Source: Bacillus massilinigeriensis (GTDB lineage Bacteria > Bacillota > Bacilli > Bacillales > Cytobacillaceae). Taken from it: a stretch of DNA of 64,000 bases. Made by a program: the position numbers and the translations under genes. The notes beneath the pieces are model-generated. The model saw only the letters and a program-made list of their open reading frames with translations. It was not told where the DNA came from and made no database searches. The stretch is taken from contig NZ_LT630337.1 of assembly GCF_900117315.1 (NCBI RefSeq), positions 2,198,502-2,262,501 on the forward strand, written 5' to 3'. Below, one piece after another: positions 1 to 8,328 of the stretch; the stretch's first letter is position 1, and each line of letters starts with the position of its first letter.

Positions 1-288
1 AGCAGCATCACCCCAGCCCATTTCCTCTGCGGCAATGACTCCCATTCGATTTGCTTGCATTTCTTTTTTTTGATCTTCCATATTTTCATTCTTGCTTTTA
101 CTTAACCTATTTGCAAACGAAGCAGCACCGCCTGTTATTCCCATCTTATTTACCTTTTGAAGCCAATCATCTGGTACCATTTTTAGCTGATCGGCAAGTA
201 AAGAGATTGGTCTCATTTCATTTTTTGCAAACCAATGAACGATTTCCTTTAATTGCTTCTGTTCAGGTGAAAGCTCAAAAGATATCAT
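1..288 (-). CDS. Acyl-CoA dehydrogenase, N-terminal part (runs off window)
   Basis: The reading frame starts at ATG 288 behind a GGAGG site and is cut by the left edge after 96 codons. The visible part begins with an ISFELSPEQKQLKEIVHWFA-type helix and reaches an AEEMGWGDAA segment, both typical of the N-terminal helical domain of FAD-dependent acyl-CoA dehydrogenases, which oxidise acyl-CoA thioesters to enoyl-CoA. Its ATG overlaps the TGA of the upstream dehydrogenase gene as ATGA, so the two are translationally coupled and probably work on the same substrate or as a heteromer. The catalytic region lies outside the window, so substrate class is unknown. Confidence 0.8.
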   Translation of the reverse strand, partial: MISFELSPEQKQLKEIVHWFAKNEMRPISLLADQLKMVPDDWLQKVNKMGITGGAASFANRLSKSKNENMEDQKKEMQANRMGVIAAEEMGWGDAA

Positions 289-1418
289 AAGACGACCTCC
301 ATCTTCAGACGTGATAAAATTTCTTCTCCACTCTGATTGAGTAAATTTTGTTCCGATTCGTACATATTTACCTGAGCTTGTGCGTCTCTCATCCACTTTT
401 CTACTGGATGATCTTGAACGTAGCCATGTCCTCCGAGAAGCTGAACAGCATTATCAGTTACAAAACGTAAGGCACGATGGGCAAAATTTAATGCCGATAG
501 ACTATGTAAGCTAGCATCCTCGTCTTGTTTATCAACACGATCAGCTGCATATAATACTAGATTTCGGGCGCTCTGAGTATGAATAGCCATTTGTGCAGCT
601 GTAAAAGATACACCTTGGAATTTTGCTATCTCCTGTCCAAAAGCCTTCCTGCTTGAAGTATAGTCGATCACATAGGCTAATGCGGCAGACATTAGACCCA
701 CCTCTTTTGCAGCCTCTATCACTCGAATCCGTGTCAATGAGTCAGCCAAAAGACTTTTTGCAGATTCTCCTTTTGCTACAATACTATCTACTTCAATGAC
801 AGTATTTTCAAAATTCAATCGTGCAAATCCTGATGCCAATAGCCCCAGCCGATATTCTCCTTCCTTCTTCCTTCCAACAAGATTGTTTTCTTTAAGGAAA
901 AGAATAATAGGTTCTCCGTTTGAATCATTTCCAGCAATTAGTAGAAATTTTGCCATTTGTGCCATTTTTACTGGGTTAGAACATCCATTTAGTACATATC
1001 GATTCCCATCAAAGTGAATATTTATTTTTGCTTCTTGATCATATAGAAATGCTGCTGTTGGCCAATGGCCATTTTGTTGAGATGCTTTTAACGTAGTGAA
1101 TGTAGGATTTTGTGGCTGATTACGTATGAATGAGGAAGCCTCTCCAATGCCAGGTAATCCTTGGACGATTGCCAGATCACCAAAAGCTAAGGCTTCGAGA
1201 ATTTGTACTTGAGAAGTTAGAGGTAATTCCATCCCCTCCCAAAGATTTGGAAGTTCTAGACTAGTAAACCCTAATTCGTTAATATTCTTTACGATTAGAT
1301 CGTCTACTTTCTTTTCTTTTTCTACCAATCTTGCATTTGGACGCAATTTTTCATCAGCAAATGTTTTTGCTAGTTCTACAAATGCTATTTCATCATCTGT
1401 TGGTTTAAATGAAATCAA
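285..1418 (-). CDS. Acyl-CoA dehydrogenase family protein
   Basis: This 377-residue protein has the usual length of the family. The C-terminal domain carries SRKAFGQEIAKFQGVSF, the LLGGHGYVQDHPVEKWMRDA signature and a Glu in the MYESEQN segment where the catalytic base normally sits. The reaction expected is alpha,beta-dehydrogenation of an acyl-CoA with electrons passed to ETF. The start is TTG 1418, seven bases after an AGAAGGGGGA ribosome site. It is the first gene of an operon with the next dehydrogenase (4-bp overlap). The N-terminal half is more divergent than the C-terminal half, so the substrate cannot be assigned. Confidence 0.85.
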   Translation of the reverse strand: MISFKPTDDEIAFVELAKTFADEKLRPNARLVEKEKKVDDLIVKNINELGFTSLELPNLWEGMELPLTSQVQILEALAFGDLAIVQGLPGIGEASSFIRNQPQNPTFTTLKASQQNGHWPTAAFLYDQEAKINIHFDGNRYVLNGCSNPVKMAQMAKFLLIAGNDSNGEPIILFLKENNLVGRKKEGEYRLGLLASGFARLNFENTVIEVDSIVAKGESAKSLLADSLTRIRVIEAAKEVGLMSAALAYVIDYTSSRKAFGQEIAKFQGVSFTAAQMAIHTQSARNLVLYAADRVDKQDEDASLHSLSALNFAHRALRFVTDNAVQLLGGHGYVQDHPVEKWMRDAQAQVNMYESEQNLLNQSGEEILSRLKMEVVL

Positions 1419-1510
1419 AGGTATTCCCCCTTCTGGTCGATTATTGGTGAAGCAGGTTAGTACAATCTAAAACATTTTATTCTAGAGGAAGGAAATATAT
1501 TTATAGTTTT

Positions 1511-1539
1511 ATGATATTAAACAAAATTGACATAATCAA
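1511..1539 (-). promoter_or_regulatory. Candidate sigma-A promoter of the acyl-CoA dehydrogenase operon
   Basis: Read on the minus strand, TTGATT (1539-1534) and TATCAT (1516-1511) are separated by 17 bases, about 100 bp before the TTG start. A 14-bp inverted repeat TGAAAC-TT-GTTTCA lies about 35 bp further upstream at 1573-1586 and could be a regulator site. Confidence 0.45.
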
Positions 1540-1678
1540 CCATAATTGCTTGAAAATTGAAAAAATATCGAATGAAACTTGTTTCAAGCATCCACCACCT
1601 TATACAATTCCTATTATGTTTTTATTCATATTAAATAAATGATTGGAAGACACTAGAGATAGGAGGTTGAAGGATAGA

Positions 1679-2596
1679 ATGAAAATGTTATGGCTATCAG
1701 CTATTATACTTTTGGCGAGTCCTACCAATATGGAAGATGATAACTTATTGGTCACCCATAATAACATGCCAATCACTTCAGTTAATCGCAACTTTTTTTC
1801 TATACCTTATCAGGGGCAACCCTTTATTTACCAAGAGATGGTGAAAGGTTTTGCCGATAAATTAGAAAAAATTGTTTACCAGATGCCAATTAACGCAAGC
1901 CTAGATGAGAAGGGCCGAATTATTCAAGAAAGAGCGGGTTCAACCTTAAATAGGCAAAGATTCTATGAGCTTTTTTTGACCTACTATTTTGGTAAGGGTG
2001 GCGGAAAAATGGAGATACCCATTCAAACCATTTATCCAAGAGTAGATAGCGAATTGATTTCACAAATTAATTCTCACAAAATTGGTGAATATGTAACTTA
2101 TTTTAATGCCAATAATGAAGCGCGGTCACAAAATATTCTTCTTGCTTCCAACGCAATCAATAATTATGTTCTTTTTCCTGGTGAAACCTTTTCTTTTAAC
2201 AAAGTAGTCGGAAAACGTACAGCTGCAAAAGGATATTTAACTGCTCCTGTGATCGTTAAGGGAGAGCTCTCTGAAGGGATTGGTGGCGGGATTTGTCAAG
2301 TATCCTCCACATTGTTTAATGCAGTTGATAATGCTGGTCTAAAAATACTCAAACGCTATTCTCACAGTAAGCTCGTCCCTTATGTGCCACCAGGAAGAGA
2401 TGCAACGGTAAGCTGGTATGGACCCGATTTTAGCTTTCAAAATGAGTACAACCAGCCCATTTTGATACGAACAAGAGCAAATCACGGAAGAGTCCTTATT
2501 CGAATTTTCTCCTCTGATATCATAAATTATGAGCCAAAAAAGGTTCCAAGTGCCTCACATAAACTGTCAAAGGAAATACTCACCTTTGGTCAGTGA
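1679..2596 (+). CDS. VanW family exported protein
   Basis: The protein (about 305 residues from ATG 1679) carries a VanW domain in its second half: SQNILLASNAINNYVLFPGE, FSFNKVVGKRTAAKGY, the GGGICQVSSTLFNAV core and a YVPPGRDATVSW motif. An N-terminal hydrophobic stretch after MKMLWLSAIILLAS looks like a signal peptide, so it likely acts at the cell wall. VanW proteins were named from vancomycin-resistance clusters but are common in Bacillus (YoaR-like) and have no proven enzymatic role. ATG 1679 follows AGGAGG and GAAGGA; an in-frame TTG at 1643 upstream overlaps the ribosome site and is less likely. It is monocistronic, ended by a strong hairpin. Confidence 0.8.
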   Translation: MKMLWLSAIILLASPTNMEDDNLLVTHNNMPITSVNRNFFSIPYQGQPFIYQEMVKGFADKLEKIVYQMPINASLDEKGRIIQERAGSTLNRQRFYELFLTYYFGKGGGKMEIPIQTIYPRVDSELISQINSHKIGEYVTYFNANNEARSQNILLASNAINNYVLFPGETFSFNKVVGKRTAAKGYLTAPVIVKGELSEGIGGGICQVSSTLFNAVDNAGLKILKRYSHSKLVPYVPPGRDATVSWYGPDFSFQNEYNQPILIRTRANHGRVLIRIFSSDIINYEPKKVPSASHKLSKEILTFGQ

Positions 2597-2618
2597 GGGA
2601 ATGATATTAAGAAAAATA

Positions 2619-2650
2619 AACCGGGCAAAAACCGCCCGGTTATTTATTAT
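2619..2650 (+). terminator. Rho-independent terminator after the VanW gene
   Basis: An 8-bp perfect stem AACCGGGC/GCCCGGTT with a 7-base loop is followed by TATTTATTATTT. Upstream A-runs mean that it may also work on the other strand. Confidence 0.85.
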
Positions 2651-2716
2651 TTAACAACTCCACTTTAGCCCAATTCCTGATAGGTATTTTCAATGGAGTT
2701 GATTTCATACTAAAGT

Positions 2717-3013
2717 CTAGCCAACTATAGCAATAATCCCTTCCTCATCATCCAATATTAGTTCAATTGGTGAAAAAGGGTCTTGATGGAGAACATGCTC
2801 TAACCAAATTCGAATGGCTTCAATGATGTTTTGAGTAATCAGAATTTGTTTTCGCCCCAAGGAATAAGCCTCAGCCGAATATCCATAATCATCATCAAAC
2901 ATCAATTCCACCTCAACATCTTCTGGAGAGATCTGTTTCTTTTCTGCAATATACAAGCAAATGGAATTCACGATATCCTGTTCTGATATTTTGAGTGTCA
3001 AAGCCGCATCCAC
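2717..3013 (-). CDS. YxcD-like (DUF2653) small protein
   Basis: This 98-residue acidic protein (LKISEQDIVNSICLYIAE, VEVELMFDDDYGYSAEAY, ILDDEEGIIAIVG) resembles the B. subtilis YxcD family, whose function is unknown. It has no signal peptide or membrane segment. Its start lies 4 bp after the stop of the exported glycine/arginine-rich membrane protein upstream, so both are one transcript. Family placement is from memory of the conserved DDDYGYSAE and DPFSPIELILDDEEG segments. Confidence 0.65.
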   Translation of the reverse strand: MDAALTLKISEQDIVNSICLYIAEKKQISPEDVEVELMFDDDYGYSAEAYSLGRKQILITQNIIEAIRIWLEHVLHQDPFSPIELILDDEEGIIAIVG

Positions 3014-3017
3014 TCCC

Positions 3018-3419
3018 CTAATATCGATTCCGTCTCATCGATGAAAGGACTCTGCGAATGATTAGGAATAAAACGAAAATTCCAAGTAAATTAATTCCTA
3101 ATCCAACTATTGCTCCGAATGGTCCTAGACTATTCAGTAGACCACCAATTAAAAATCCAGCAAGGCCGCCATAAAGCATACCACGCATAAAACCTCGATT
3201 TCTTGTGGATCTATAATTACTTTTTTTCGAATAATTATATTTTTTATTGAAGGTTGGATTTTGCTTTTGATATTGATTATTTCCTCCGCTTCTATACTTT
3301 TTGATTCCTGACTTGTAGCCTTTAGCACTTACAGTTTGTTGATCATGTACTATGCTATTCCCTACTGGTGAAAACATGATAGTAAAGGTCAATATAGCTG
3401 TGATAATTTTCTTAAACAT
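3018..3419 (-). CDS. Secreted or membrane protein of unknown function with C-terminal glycine-rich membrane segments
   Basis: The 133-residue product begins with a signal-peptide-like MFKKIITAILTFTIMFSP segment, continues with a basic, Tyr/Asn/Ser-rich extracellular stretch (roughly 30-78), and ends with two glycine-rich hydrophobic segments (MLYGGLAGFLIGGLLNSL and IVGLGINLLGIFVLFLII) before a basic tail RRVLSSMRRNRY. Such proteins are sometimes loosely annotated as Tim44-like. It is the first gene of the pair with the YxcD-like protein. Confidence 0.6.
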   Translation of the reverse strand: MFKKIITAILTFTIMFSPVGNSIVHDQQTVSAKGYKSGIKKYRSGGNNQYQKQNPTFNKKYNYSKKSNYRSTRNRGFMRGMLYGGLAGFLIGGLLNSLGPFGAIVGLGINLLGIFVLFLIIRRVLSSMRRNRY

Positions 3420-3671
3420 TTAGAAATAATCCCCCTCTTTTTCTTTCAAAAAACTTTGCTATCAATTTTTTTGACAAGATATTATACGAATAAAAAACAA
3501 AAGAGTTTCATTTTTATTTTTCCCTTTATGAGTACTATAATGATGATCAATTTTCACCAATTATTTGTTGAGCAAAATGGAAATGCTGTTACTTGGAATA
3601 TTTATTAATTTACTTTATTATTATTGGAGACTAACCAACAAATAATTTATTCCCTTGGAGGCATTCAATTT

Positions 3672-4718
3672 ATGGCAGAACAGAATCAATACATTGGTTA
3701 TGTTGGTACATACACGAACGGAAAAAGTGAAGGAATTTATTCTTTTATGCTTGATACAAAAGCAAAAAAAATTGAGGATGTAAAAGTTGCGGCAAAAATA
3801 GAGAATCCAACCTATATCGCAATAGGAGATGACAAAAGGTTCCTTTATTCTGTTGCAAAAGAAGGGGAAAACGGAGGTATTGCAAGTTTCTCCATCAATC
3901 CAAATGGACAACTCAATTTTATAAATAGTCACGTTTCTCAAGGAGCACCCCCTTGTTATGTCGGTGTTAATCAGGAACTTCATACCGTTCTATCAGCGAA
4001 CTATCATAAAGGGACAATTGAGGCATCCTCTTTAAATCCGGATGGAAGTATTCAATCTACTTCTTCCATTTCACAACACAAAGGTTCTGGTCCTGACGAG
4101 AGGCAGGAAAAGGCCCATACTCATTTTAGTGGATTTACACCAGATGGAAGATTTATCATTGCAGTTGATCTTGGAATAGATAAAATTATCACCTACTCTT
4201 TTAAGGATGGTCAACTTACGAAAAGAAATACTTTATCAGTCCATCCTGGCAGCGGACCTAGACATATAGTTTTTCATCCAAGAAAGCCATTTGCCTATGT
4301 CATGACTGAATTTAGCTCAGAGGTGATTGTATTACAATACCTTTCAGAGGATGGAAGCTTTACAGTTAAACAGGTTATTTCTACCATACCGATTGACTTC
4401 ACTGGGAAAAATCAAGGGAGTGCCATTCATATTTCGAAAGACGGAAAATATGTTTACGCAGGGAATAGAGGTCATAATAGCATTGCTGTTTTTAGCGTTG
4501 ATGAAGCTTCCAATGAACTTAACTTAATCGAACGAGTTTCAACAGAAGGTCATTGGCCGAGGGATTTTGTCCTTGATCCGACTGAGAAATTTATTGTAGC
4601 AACTAATCAAGAATCAGGAAATCTTGTTTTATTTGAAAGAAATCCAGAATCAGGAAAACTCGCTTTATTACAATCAGATATTGCTGTTCCTGATCCTGTT
4701 TGTGTAAAATTTTTATAG
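3672..4718 (+). CDS. pgl: 6-phosphogluconolactonase, seven-bladed propeller type (YkgB-like)
   Basis: The 348-residue protein belongs to the lactonase family of beta-propeller 6-phosphogluconolactonases, which hydrolyse 6-phosphogluconolactone in the oxidative pentose phosphate pathway in the cytosol. Characteristic stretches are YIGYVGTYTNGKSEGIYSF at the N-terminus, SANYHKGTIEA, GSGPRHIVFHPRKPFAY, GSAIHISKDGKYVYAGNRGHN and WPRDFVLDPTEKFI, i.e. repeated blade motifs. ATG 3672 follows a GGAGG site; the in-frame start 48 bp upstream lacks one. Length equals that of B. subtilis YkgB. It is monocistronic. Confidence 0.9.
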   Translation: MAEQNQYIGYVGTYTNGKSEGIYSFMLDTKAKKIEDVKVAAKIENPTYIAIGDDKRFLYSVAKEGENGGIASFSINPNGQLNFINSHVSQGAPPCYVGVNQELHTVLSANYHKGTIEASSLNPDGSIQSTSSISQHKGSGPDERQEKAHTHFSGFTPDGRFIIAVDLGIDKIITYSFKDGQLTKRNTLSVHPGSGPRHIVFHPRKPFAYVMTEFSSEVIVLQYLSEDGSFTVKQVISTIPIDFTGKNQGSAIHISKDGKYVYAGNRGHNSIAVFSVDEASNELNLIERVSTEGHWPRDFVLDPTEKFIVATNQESGNLVLFERNPESGKLALLQSDIAVPDPVCVKFL

Positions 4719-4725
4719 AATAATT

Positions 4726-4780
4726 AGAGACTGACTAATGAATTGTGCTGTTCACATTTCCTTGTTCAGTCTCTTTTTTT
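4726..4780 (+). terminator. Terminator after pgl
   Basis: A 9-bp stem AGAGACTGA/TCAGTCTCT with a 31-base loop is followed by seven T. The rest of the gene-free stretch to 5079 is AT-rich and shows nothing further that I can assign. Confidence 0.75.
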
Positions 4781-5079
4781 GTTTATGACCATTTTTCATT
4801 TTTTAGGGTTTTCTCTTCATCATTCCATTTTTTCCTTTTCGTAATGAAAGTTATTTTACAATATAAAGGGTTAGAATAAATAGTATTTATCTCGAATTCA
4901 AAATATACTTTATTAATAGAATAACTTCCCTCTCAAACAACCATGATATTTACAACATTTACCTATTATTATGCATACTTCGATATTTTCAATCATATAT
5001 TACGTTTTTTTGCAATAGTATTCACCCTAATTCAAGGAAAACTTTGTGAAAATTTATTGGAATTTTTGCGAAAAGTTGT

Positions 5080-5109
5080 TTGACAATTTGACACATTTCA
5101 ATATATTCT
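5080..5109 (+). promoter_or_regulatory. Candidate sigma-A promoter of the DUF485/acetate symporter operon
   Basis: TTGACA at 5080-5085 is followed after 16 bases by TATATT (5102-5107) or after 18 bases by TATTCT. A second TTGACA occurs at 5088. The region lies about 45 bp before the first gene. Confidence 0.55.
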
Positions 5110-5151
5110 AAAAATGTAAAAAATTTCGAATTTTAGAAAGGGGATGTTTCA

Positions 5152-5502
5152 ATGCAACAAGTTGCAGAAAATGTTAAATCTGCAAAAAAAGGAAAAGCAG
5201 TAGATTTTGAGAGAATTGCCAGTAGTGAAAAGTACCAACAGCTTAAAAAAGAGAAAACCAAATTTATTGTACCCCTCACGATCTTTTTTCTCGCAGTTTA
5301 TATCTTACTTCCTATTCTCACATCTTACACAAAAGTCTTACACCAACCGGCCATCGGATCTATTACTTGGGTTTGGCTGTATGCGCTTTCATTATTCATT
5401 GTAACCTGGATTTTATGCCATGTATATGTTAATAAGGCTGCAAAATTTGATGAATCAGCAAAAGCAATATTAGATGAAAACCAATTAAAAGGCGGTGAAT
5501 AG
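5152..5502 (+). CDS. ywcB: DUF485 inner-membrane protein, partner of the acetate symporter
   Basis: The 116-residue protein has a hydrophilic N-terminus, a YQQLKKEKTKFIVPLTIFFL segment and a second membrane helix (WVWLYALSLFIVTWILCHVYV), the two-helix pattern of DUF485. Genes of this family almost always precede an acetate/cation symporter of the SSS family, as here, where the next gene starts 2 bp after its stop. The exact role is unproven; a small accessory subunit is inferred. Confidence 0.85.
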   Translation: MQQVAENVKSAKKGKAVDFERIASSEKYQQLKKEKTKFIVPLTIFFLAVYILLPILTSYTKVLHQPAIGSITWVWLYALSLFIVTWILCHVYVNKAAKFDESAKAILDENQLKGGE

Positions 5503-5504
5503 TA

Positions 5505-7040
5505 TTGAACGCTACAGTTGTCATACTTTTTTTAATCATTGTTGGAATCACACTCTACATTACTTATATCGCTGCGAAAAAGACAAAAACGGCTAATGAG
5601 TTTTACACAGCAGGTGGAGGCTTAACCGGTTGGCAAAATGGGATTGCCATTTCTGGAGATTATTTATCCGCGGCTTCCTTCTTAGGTATCGCTGGATCCA
5701 TTGCATTAAGTGGATTTGACGGATTTTTCTTTAGTGTTGGTTATTTAGTTGCTTATTTAGTTGTATTGTATATTGTTGCTGAGCCATTAAGGAATCTCGG
5801 TAAATATACGATTGCTGATATGATTAGCGCTCGATTTGATCAGAAAAAGGTTAGAGCTACAGCTGCATTAAGTACTCTTACAATTGTAATTTTTTATATG
5901 ATTGCACAATTAGTTGGAGCAGGTGCACTTATTCAACTTTTATTCGGTATTGATTATTGGATGGCCGTTTTAATTGTCGGAGTAATGATGACAATCTACG
6001 TTCTATTTGGTGGTATGACTGCAACTAGTTGGGTTCAAATTATTAAGGCTATCCTTTTGATGGCAGGAACAATTGTCATTTCCTTCTTAGTTCTTTTAAA
6101 ATTTAATTTTAATATTTTTAGCATGTTTGATGAATTGAAAACTGCTACTCCATTAGGTGAGGCCTATCTGAATCCTGGTGTAAAGTATAAAAATCCAATA
6201 GACACAGTTTCACTTATGATTGCCCTAGTTCTAGGAACTGCTGGATTACCACATATTCTAATGCGTTTCTTTACCGTTAAAGATGCAAAAACAGCTCGTT
6301 CATCCGTTATTTGGGCTACATGGATTGTTGGTATCTTCTATGTCATGACTATTTTCCTTGGTTTTGGAGCAGCTGCTTTTGTAGGGTCTGAAGATATTAT
6401 TAGTGCAAATGCTGCAGGTAATATGGCTGCCCCTCTTCTAGCAAAAGCTCTTGGTGGAGACTTCTTAATGTCCTTTGTTGCTGCAGTTGCATTCGCCACA
6501 ATTCTAGCGGTTGTTGCCGGTCTAGTATTAACTGGCGCTTCAGCATTCGCCCATGACATTTATGGTCAAATCATCAAAAAAGGCAAGATCACTGAAAAAC
6601 AACAAATGTTAGCTGCTCGTTGGGCATCTGTTGGAGTTGCAGCATTTTCAATCCTACTTGCCTTGTTCGCTCAAAAAATGAATGTAGCATTCCTAGTTTC
6701 CATCGCATTCTGTATTGCTGCAAGTACAAATCTACCAATTATTATTTATACGATTTATTGGAAAAAGTTTAATACAGCAGGTGCAATTACTGGAATGCTT
6801 ACAGGTTTAATATCTGCAATCGTCCTTGTTGCAATTAGTCCAAATGTATTTAACCCAGTGGAAGGAGCTGCAATTTTCGTTGGGGAACCATTATTCCCAT
6901 TAACAAATCCAGCGATTGTATCAGTTCCGCTTGGTTTCATAGGGGCCTATGTTGGAACGGTTCTTTCTAGAAAATCAGACGCGAAGAGATATGCTGAAGT
7001 TGAAGTACGTGCCAATACGGGTTATCGTGAAGGTATTTAA
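5505..7040 (+). CDS. ywcA: Cation/acetate symporter (SSS family, ActP/YwcA-like)
   Basis: This 511-residue protein has about 13 hydrophobic helices and the markers of the ActP branch of sodium:solute symporters: TANEFYTAGGGLTGWQNG, ISGDYLSAASFLGIAG, YTIADMISARF, GTAGLPHILMRFFTVKDAK and TGASAFAHDIYG. Members import acetate or other short monocarboxylates with Na+ or H+. The start is TTG 5505, behind GGCGGTGA overlapping the end of the DUF485 gene. The pair forms an operon bounded by a promoter and terminator. Substrate is inferred from the family. Confidence 0.9.
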   Translation: MNATVVILFLIIVGITLYITYIAAKKTKTANEFYTAGGGLTGWQNGIAISGDYLSAASFLGIAGSIALSGFDGFFFSVGYLVAYLVVLYIVAEPLRNLGKYTIADMISARFDQKKVRATAALSTLTIVIFYMIAQLVGAGALIQLLFGIDYWMAVLIVGVMMTIYVLFGGMTATSWVQIIKAILLMAGTIVISFLVLLKFNFNIFSMFDELKTATPLGEAYLNPGVKYKNPIDTVSLMIALVLGTAGLPHILMRFFTVKDAKTARSSVIWATWIVGIFYVMTIFLGFGAAAFVGSEDIISANAAGNMAAPLLAKALGGDFLMSFVAAVAFATILAVVAGLVLTGASAFAHDIYGQIIKKGKITEKQQMLAARWASVGVAAFSILLALFAQKMNVAFLVSIAFCIAASTNLPIIIYTIYWKKFNTAGAITGMLTGLISAIVLVAISPNVFNPVEGAAIFVGEPLFPLTNPAIVSVPLGFIGAYVGTVLSRKSDAKRYAEVEVRANTGYREGI

Positions 7041-7060
7041 TTAATAACAGACAAAAGAGT

Positions 7061-7095
7061 AAAAGAGATCACTTCTTTTAGAAGCGATCTCTTTT
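7061..7095 (+). terminator. Terminator after the acetate symporter
   Basis: A long stem AAAAGAGATCACTTCT/AGAAGCGATCTCTTTT with one mismatch and a TTT loop lies between the convergent symporter and cyclophilin genes; it is flanked by A-runs and T-runs and should work in both directions. Confidence 0.85.
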
Positions 7096-7111
7096 ATTAT
7101 TGTTGAAACAA

Positions 7112-7549
7112 TTATGCTTCAAAAACCTCTACTTTTTCCATAACATCTCCATTTTTCATTGCTTTTACTGTATCCATACCTGATGTAACTTGACCAAAAA
7201 CAGTATGAACACCATTTAAATGAGGTTGAGGTTCATGTACGATGAAAAATTGGCTTCCCCCTGTATCCTTACCAGCATGTGCCATAGATAGCGATCCCTC
7301 AACGTGTTTATGCGGATTTCCTACTGTTTCACACTTAATAGTATAGCCAGGGCCACCCATTCCTGTTCCGGTAGGATCTCCCCCTTGTGAAACAAAGCCT
7401 GGAATTACCCTATGAAAAGTGACTCCGTTGTAAAATCCTGAATTTGCTAATTTTTCAAAGTTTGCAACTGTACCTGGTGCTTCATTTTCAAATAAATCAA
7501 ATTCAATTTTTTCACCGGATTGCATTTGTATGTATCCTTTTTTTGTCAT
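7112..7549 (-). CDS. ppiB: Cyclophilin-type peptidyl-prolyl cis-trans isomerase
   Basis: The 145-residue protein is a complete single-domain cytosolic cyclophilin: [57 protein letters not shown] and [12 protein letters not shown] include the catalytic Arg of FHRVI and the substrate-pocket Gln/Phe residues. It speeds isomerisation of Xaa-Pro bonds. ATG 7549 is eight bases after AGGAG; a GTG two codons upstream is too close to the ribosome site. No signal peptide is present. Confidence 0.95.
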   Translation of the reverse strand: MTKKGYIQMQSGEKIEFDLFENEAPGTVANFEKLANSGFYNGVTFHRVIPGFVSQGGDPTGTGMGGPGYTIKCETVGNPHKHVEGSLSMAHAGKDTGGSQFFIVHEPQPHLNGVHTVFGQVTSGMDTVKAMKNGDVMEKVEVFEA

Positions 7550-7630
7550 GTTCACATCTCCTTTTTATTCAAAAGCCAAATTTATCATACATGAGAAACT
7601 ATGGAAATGAAAGTGAAAGCTATTTTTTAC

Positions 7631-7933
7631 CTAGTGATGATGATGATAACCCATTGATGGATTGGTTACAACAAATTCTTCTTTCGGAACATAGAAGTAT
7701 TGTATCCAGACGCCATCAAGATGTTTATCTCTTTTATCTAGAAGAACATCGATTCCTTTATCAGTATGAACAATTTCATCATGTTCATTAGGCGTATCAA
7801 AATCTATTGCATAGTGTGCATGATCTCCATGTCTCTCTGATACAAACACTCGTAACATTTTCCCTTGAGCATCTTCCCTCTCAAGCATCTTCTTCAATAC
7901 CTTTGCTGCATTTCGATTGATTTTCACATTCAT
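7631..7933 (-). CDS. HesB/IscA-fold protein lacking the cysteine ligands
   Basis: The 100-residue protein has the layout of the HesB-like (Fe-S biogenesis) fold: INRNAAKVLKKMLE at the N-terminus, LRVFVSERHGDHAHYAIDFD and TDKGIDVLLDKRDKHLDGVWI. It contains no cysteine at all, whereas A-type Fe-S carriers need three, so it is unlikely to carry a cluster by the usual ligands. It ends in GYHHHH, a natural His run. ATG 7933 follows GAAGGAG; an ATG eight codons upstream has no ribosome site. Function unknown. Confidence 0.7.
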   Translation of the reverse strand: MNVKINRNAAKVLKKMLEREDAQGKMLRVFVSERHGDHAHYAIDFDTPNEHDEIVHTDKGIDVLLDKRDKHLDGVWIQYFYVPKEEFVVTNPSMGYHHHH

Positions 7934-8013
7934 GGTGATATCTCCTTCTAAACTCATTTTTCACTGTCATATTATCTCATGATTTCAAGGAAAAATAAAA
8001 TTTATGGAAGCAT

Positions 8014-8323
8014 GGGGACGGTTCTCTGCTTCCTAATCAAAAGCTAGTTAAAACTTGAATGTTGATTTCCGTTCCAGGTAAGAGCGGTTCCCAGGAATTT
8101 CGGGGAGTCTCCTCATCGCGTACGCTCCTGTCGAGTCTCCCCTGCCTGAACTCCTACAGTAGTACATTGAACCATCTTCATTAATAAAACACTGCATGAT
8201 AAAGATGCGATAGCATTTTAGAGGATTCTACGCATCTGGAACGTAAATCAACATTTCATACTATCAACCTATCAACAATGAGCATTAACACATCCAACCA
8301 AAAATGAAGTAAGCAACCGTCCC
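8014..8323. repeat. MITE-like inverted-repeat element
   Basis: Between two minus-strand genes lies a roughly 310-bp segment bounded by GGGGACGGTT (8014-8023) and AACCGTCCC (8315-8323). Each end also sits in its own short hairpin (GGAAGC/GCTTCC and AAGCA/TGCTT). Inside is a second inverted repeat of 19 bp with one mismatch, ATGTTGATTTCCGTTCCAG (8059-8077) against 8236-8254, and a GGGGAGTCTC/GAGTCTCCCC pair near 8101-8141. GC content is higher than in the neighbours. No reading frame is present. Nested terminal repeats suggest a non-autonomous mobile or dispersed element. Confidence 0.55.
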
Positions 8324-8328
8324 TGCTT

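Noticed and set aside
796-1017. Plus-strand frame inside the acyl-CoA dehydrogenase gene
   Set aside because: It is antisense to conserved coding sequence, without ribosome site or family match; the same holds for the other antisense frames in odhA, metH, pflB and the kinases.
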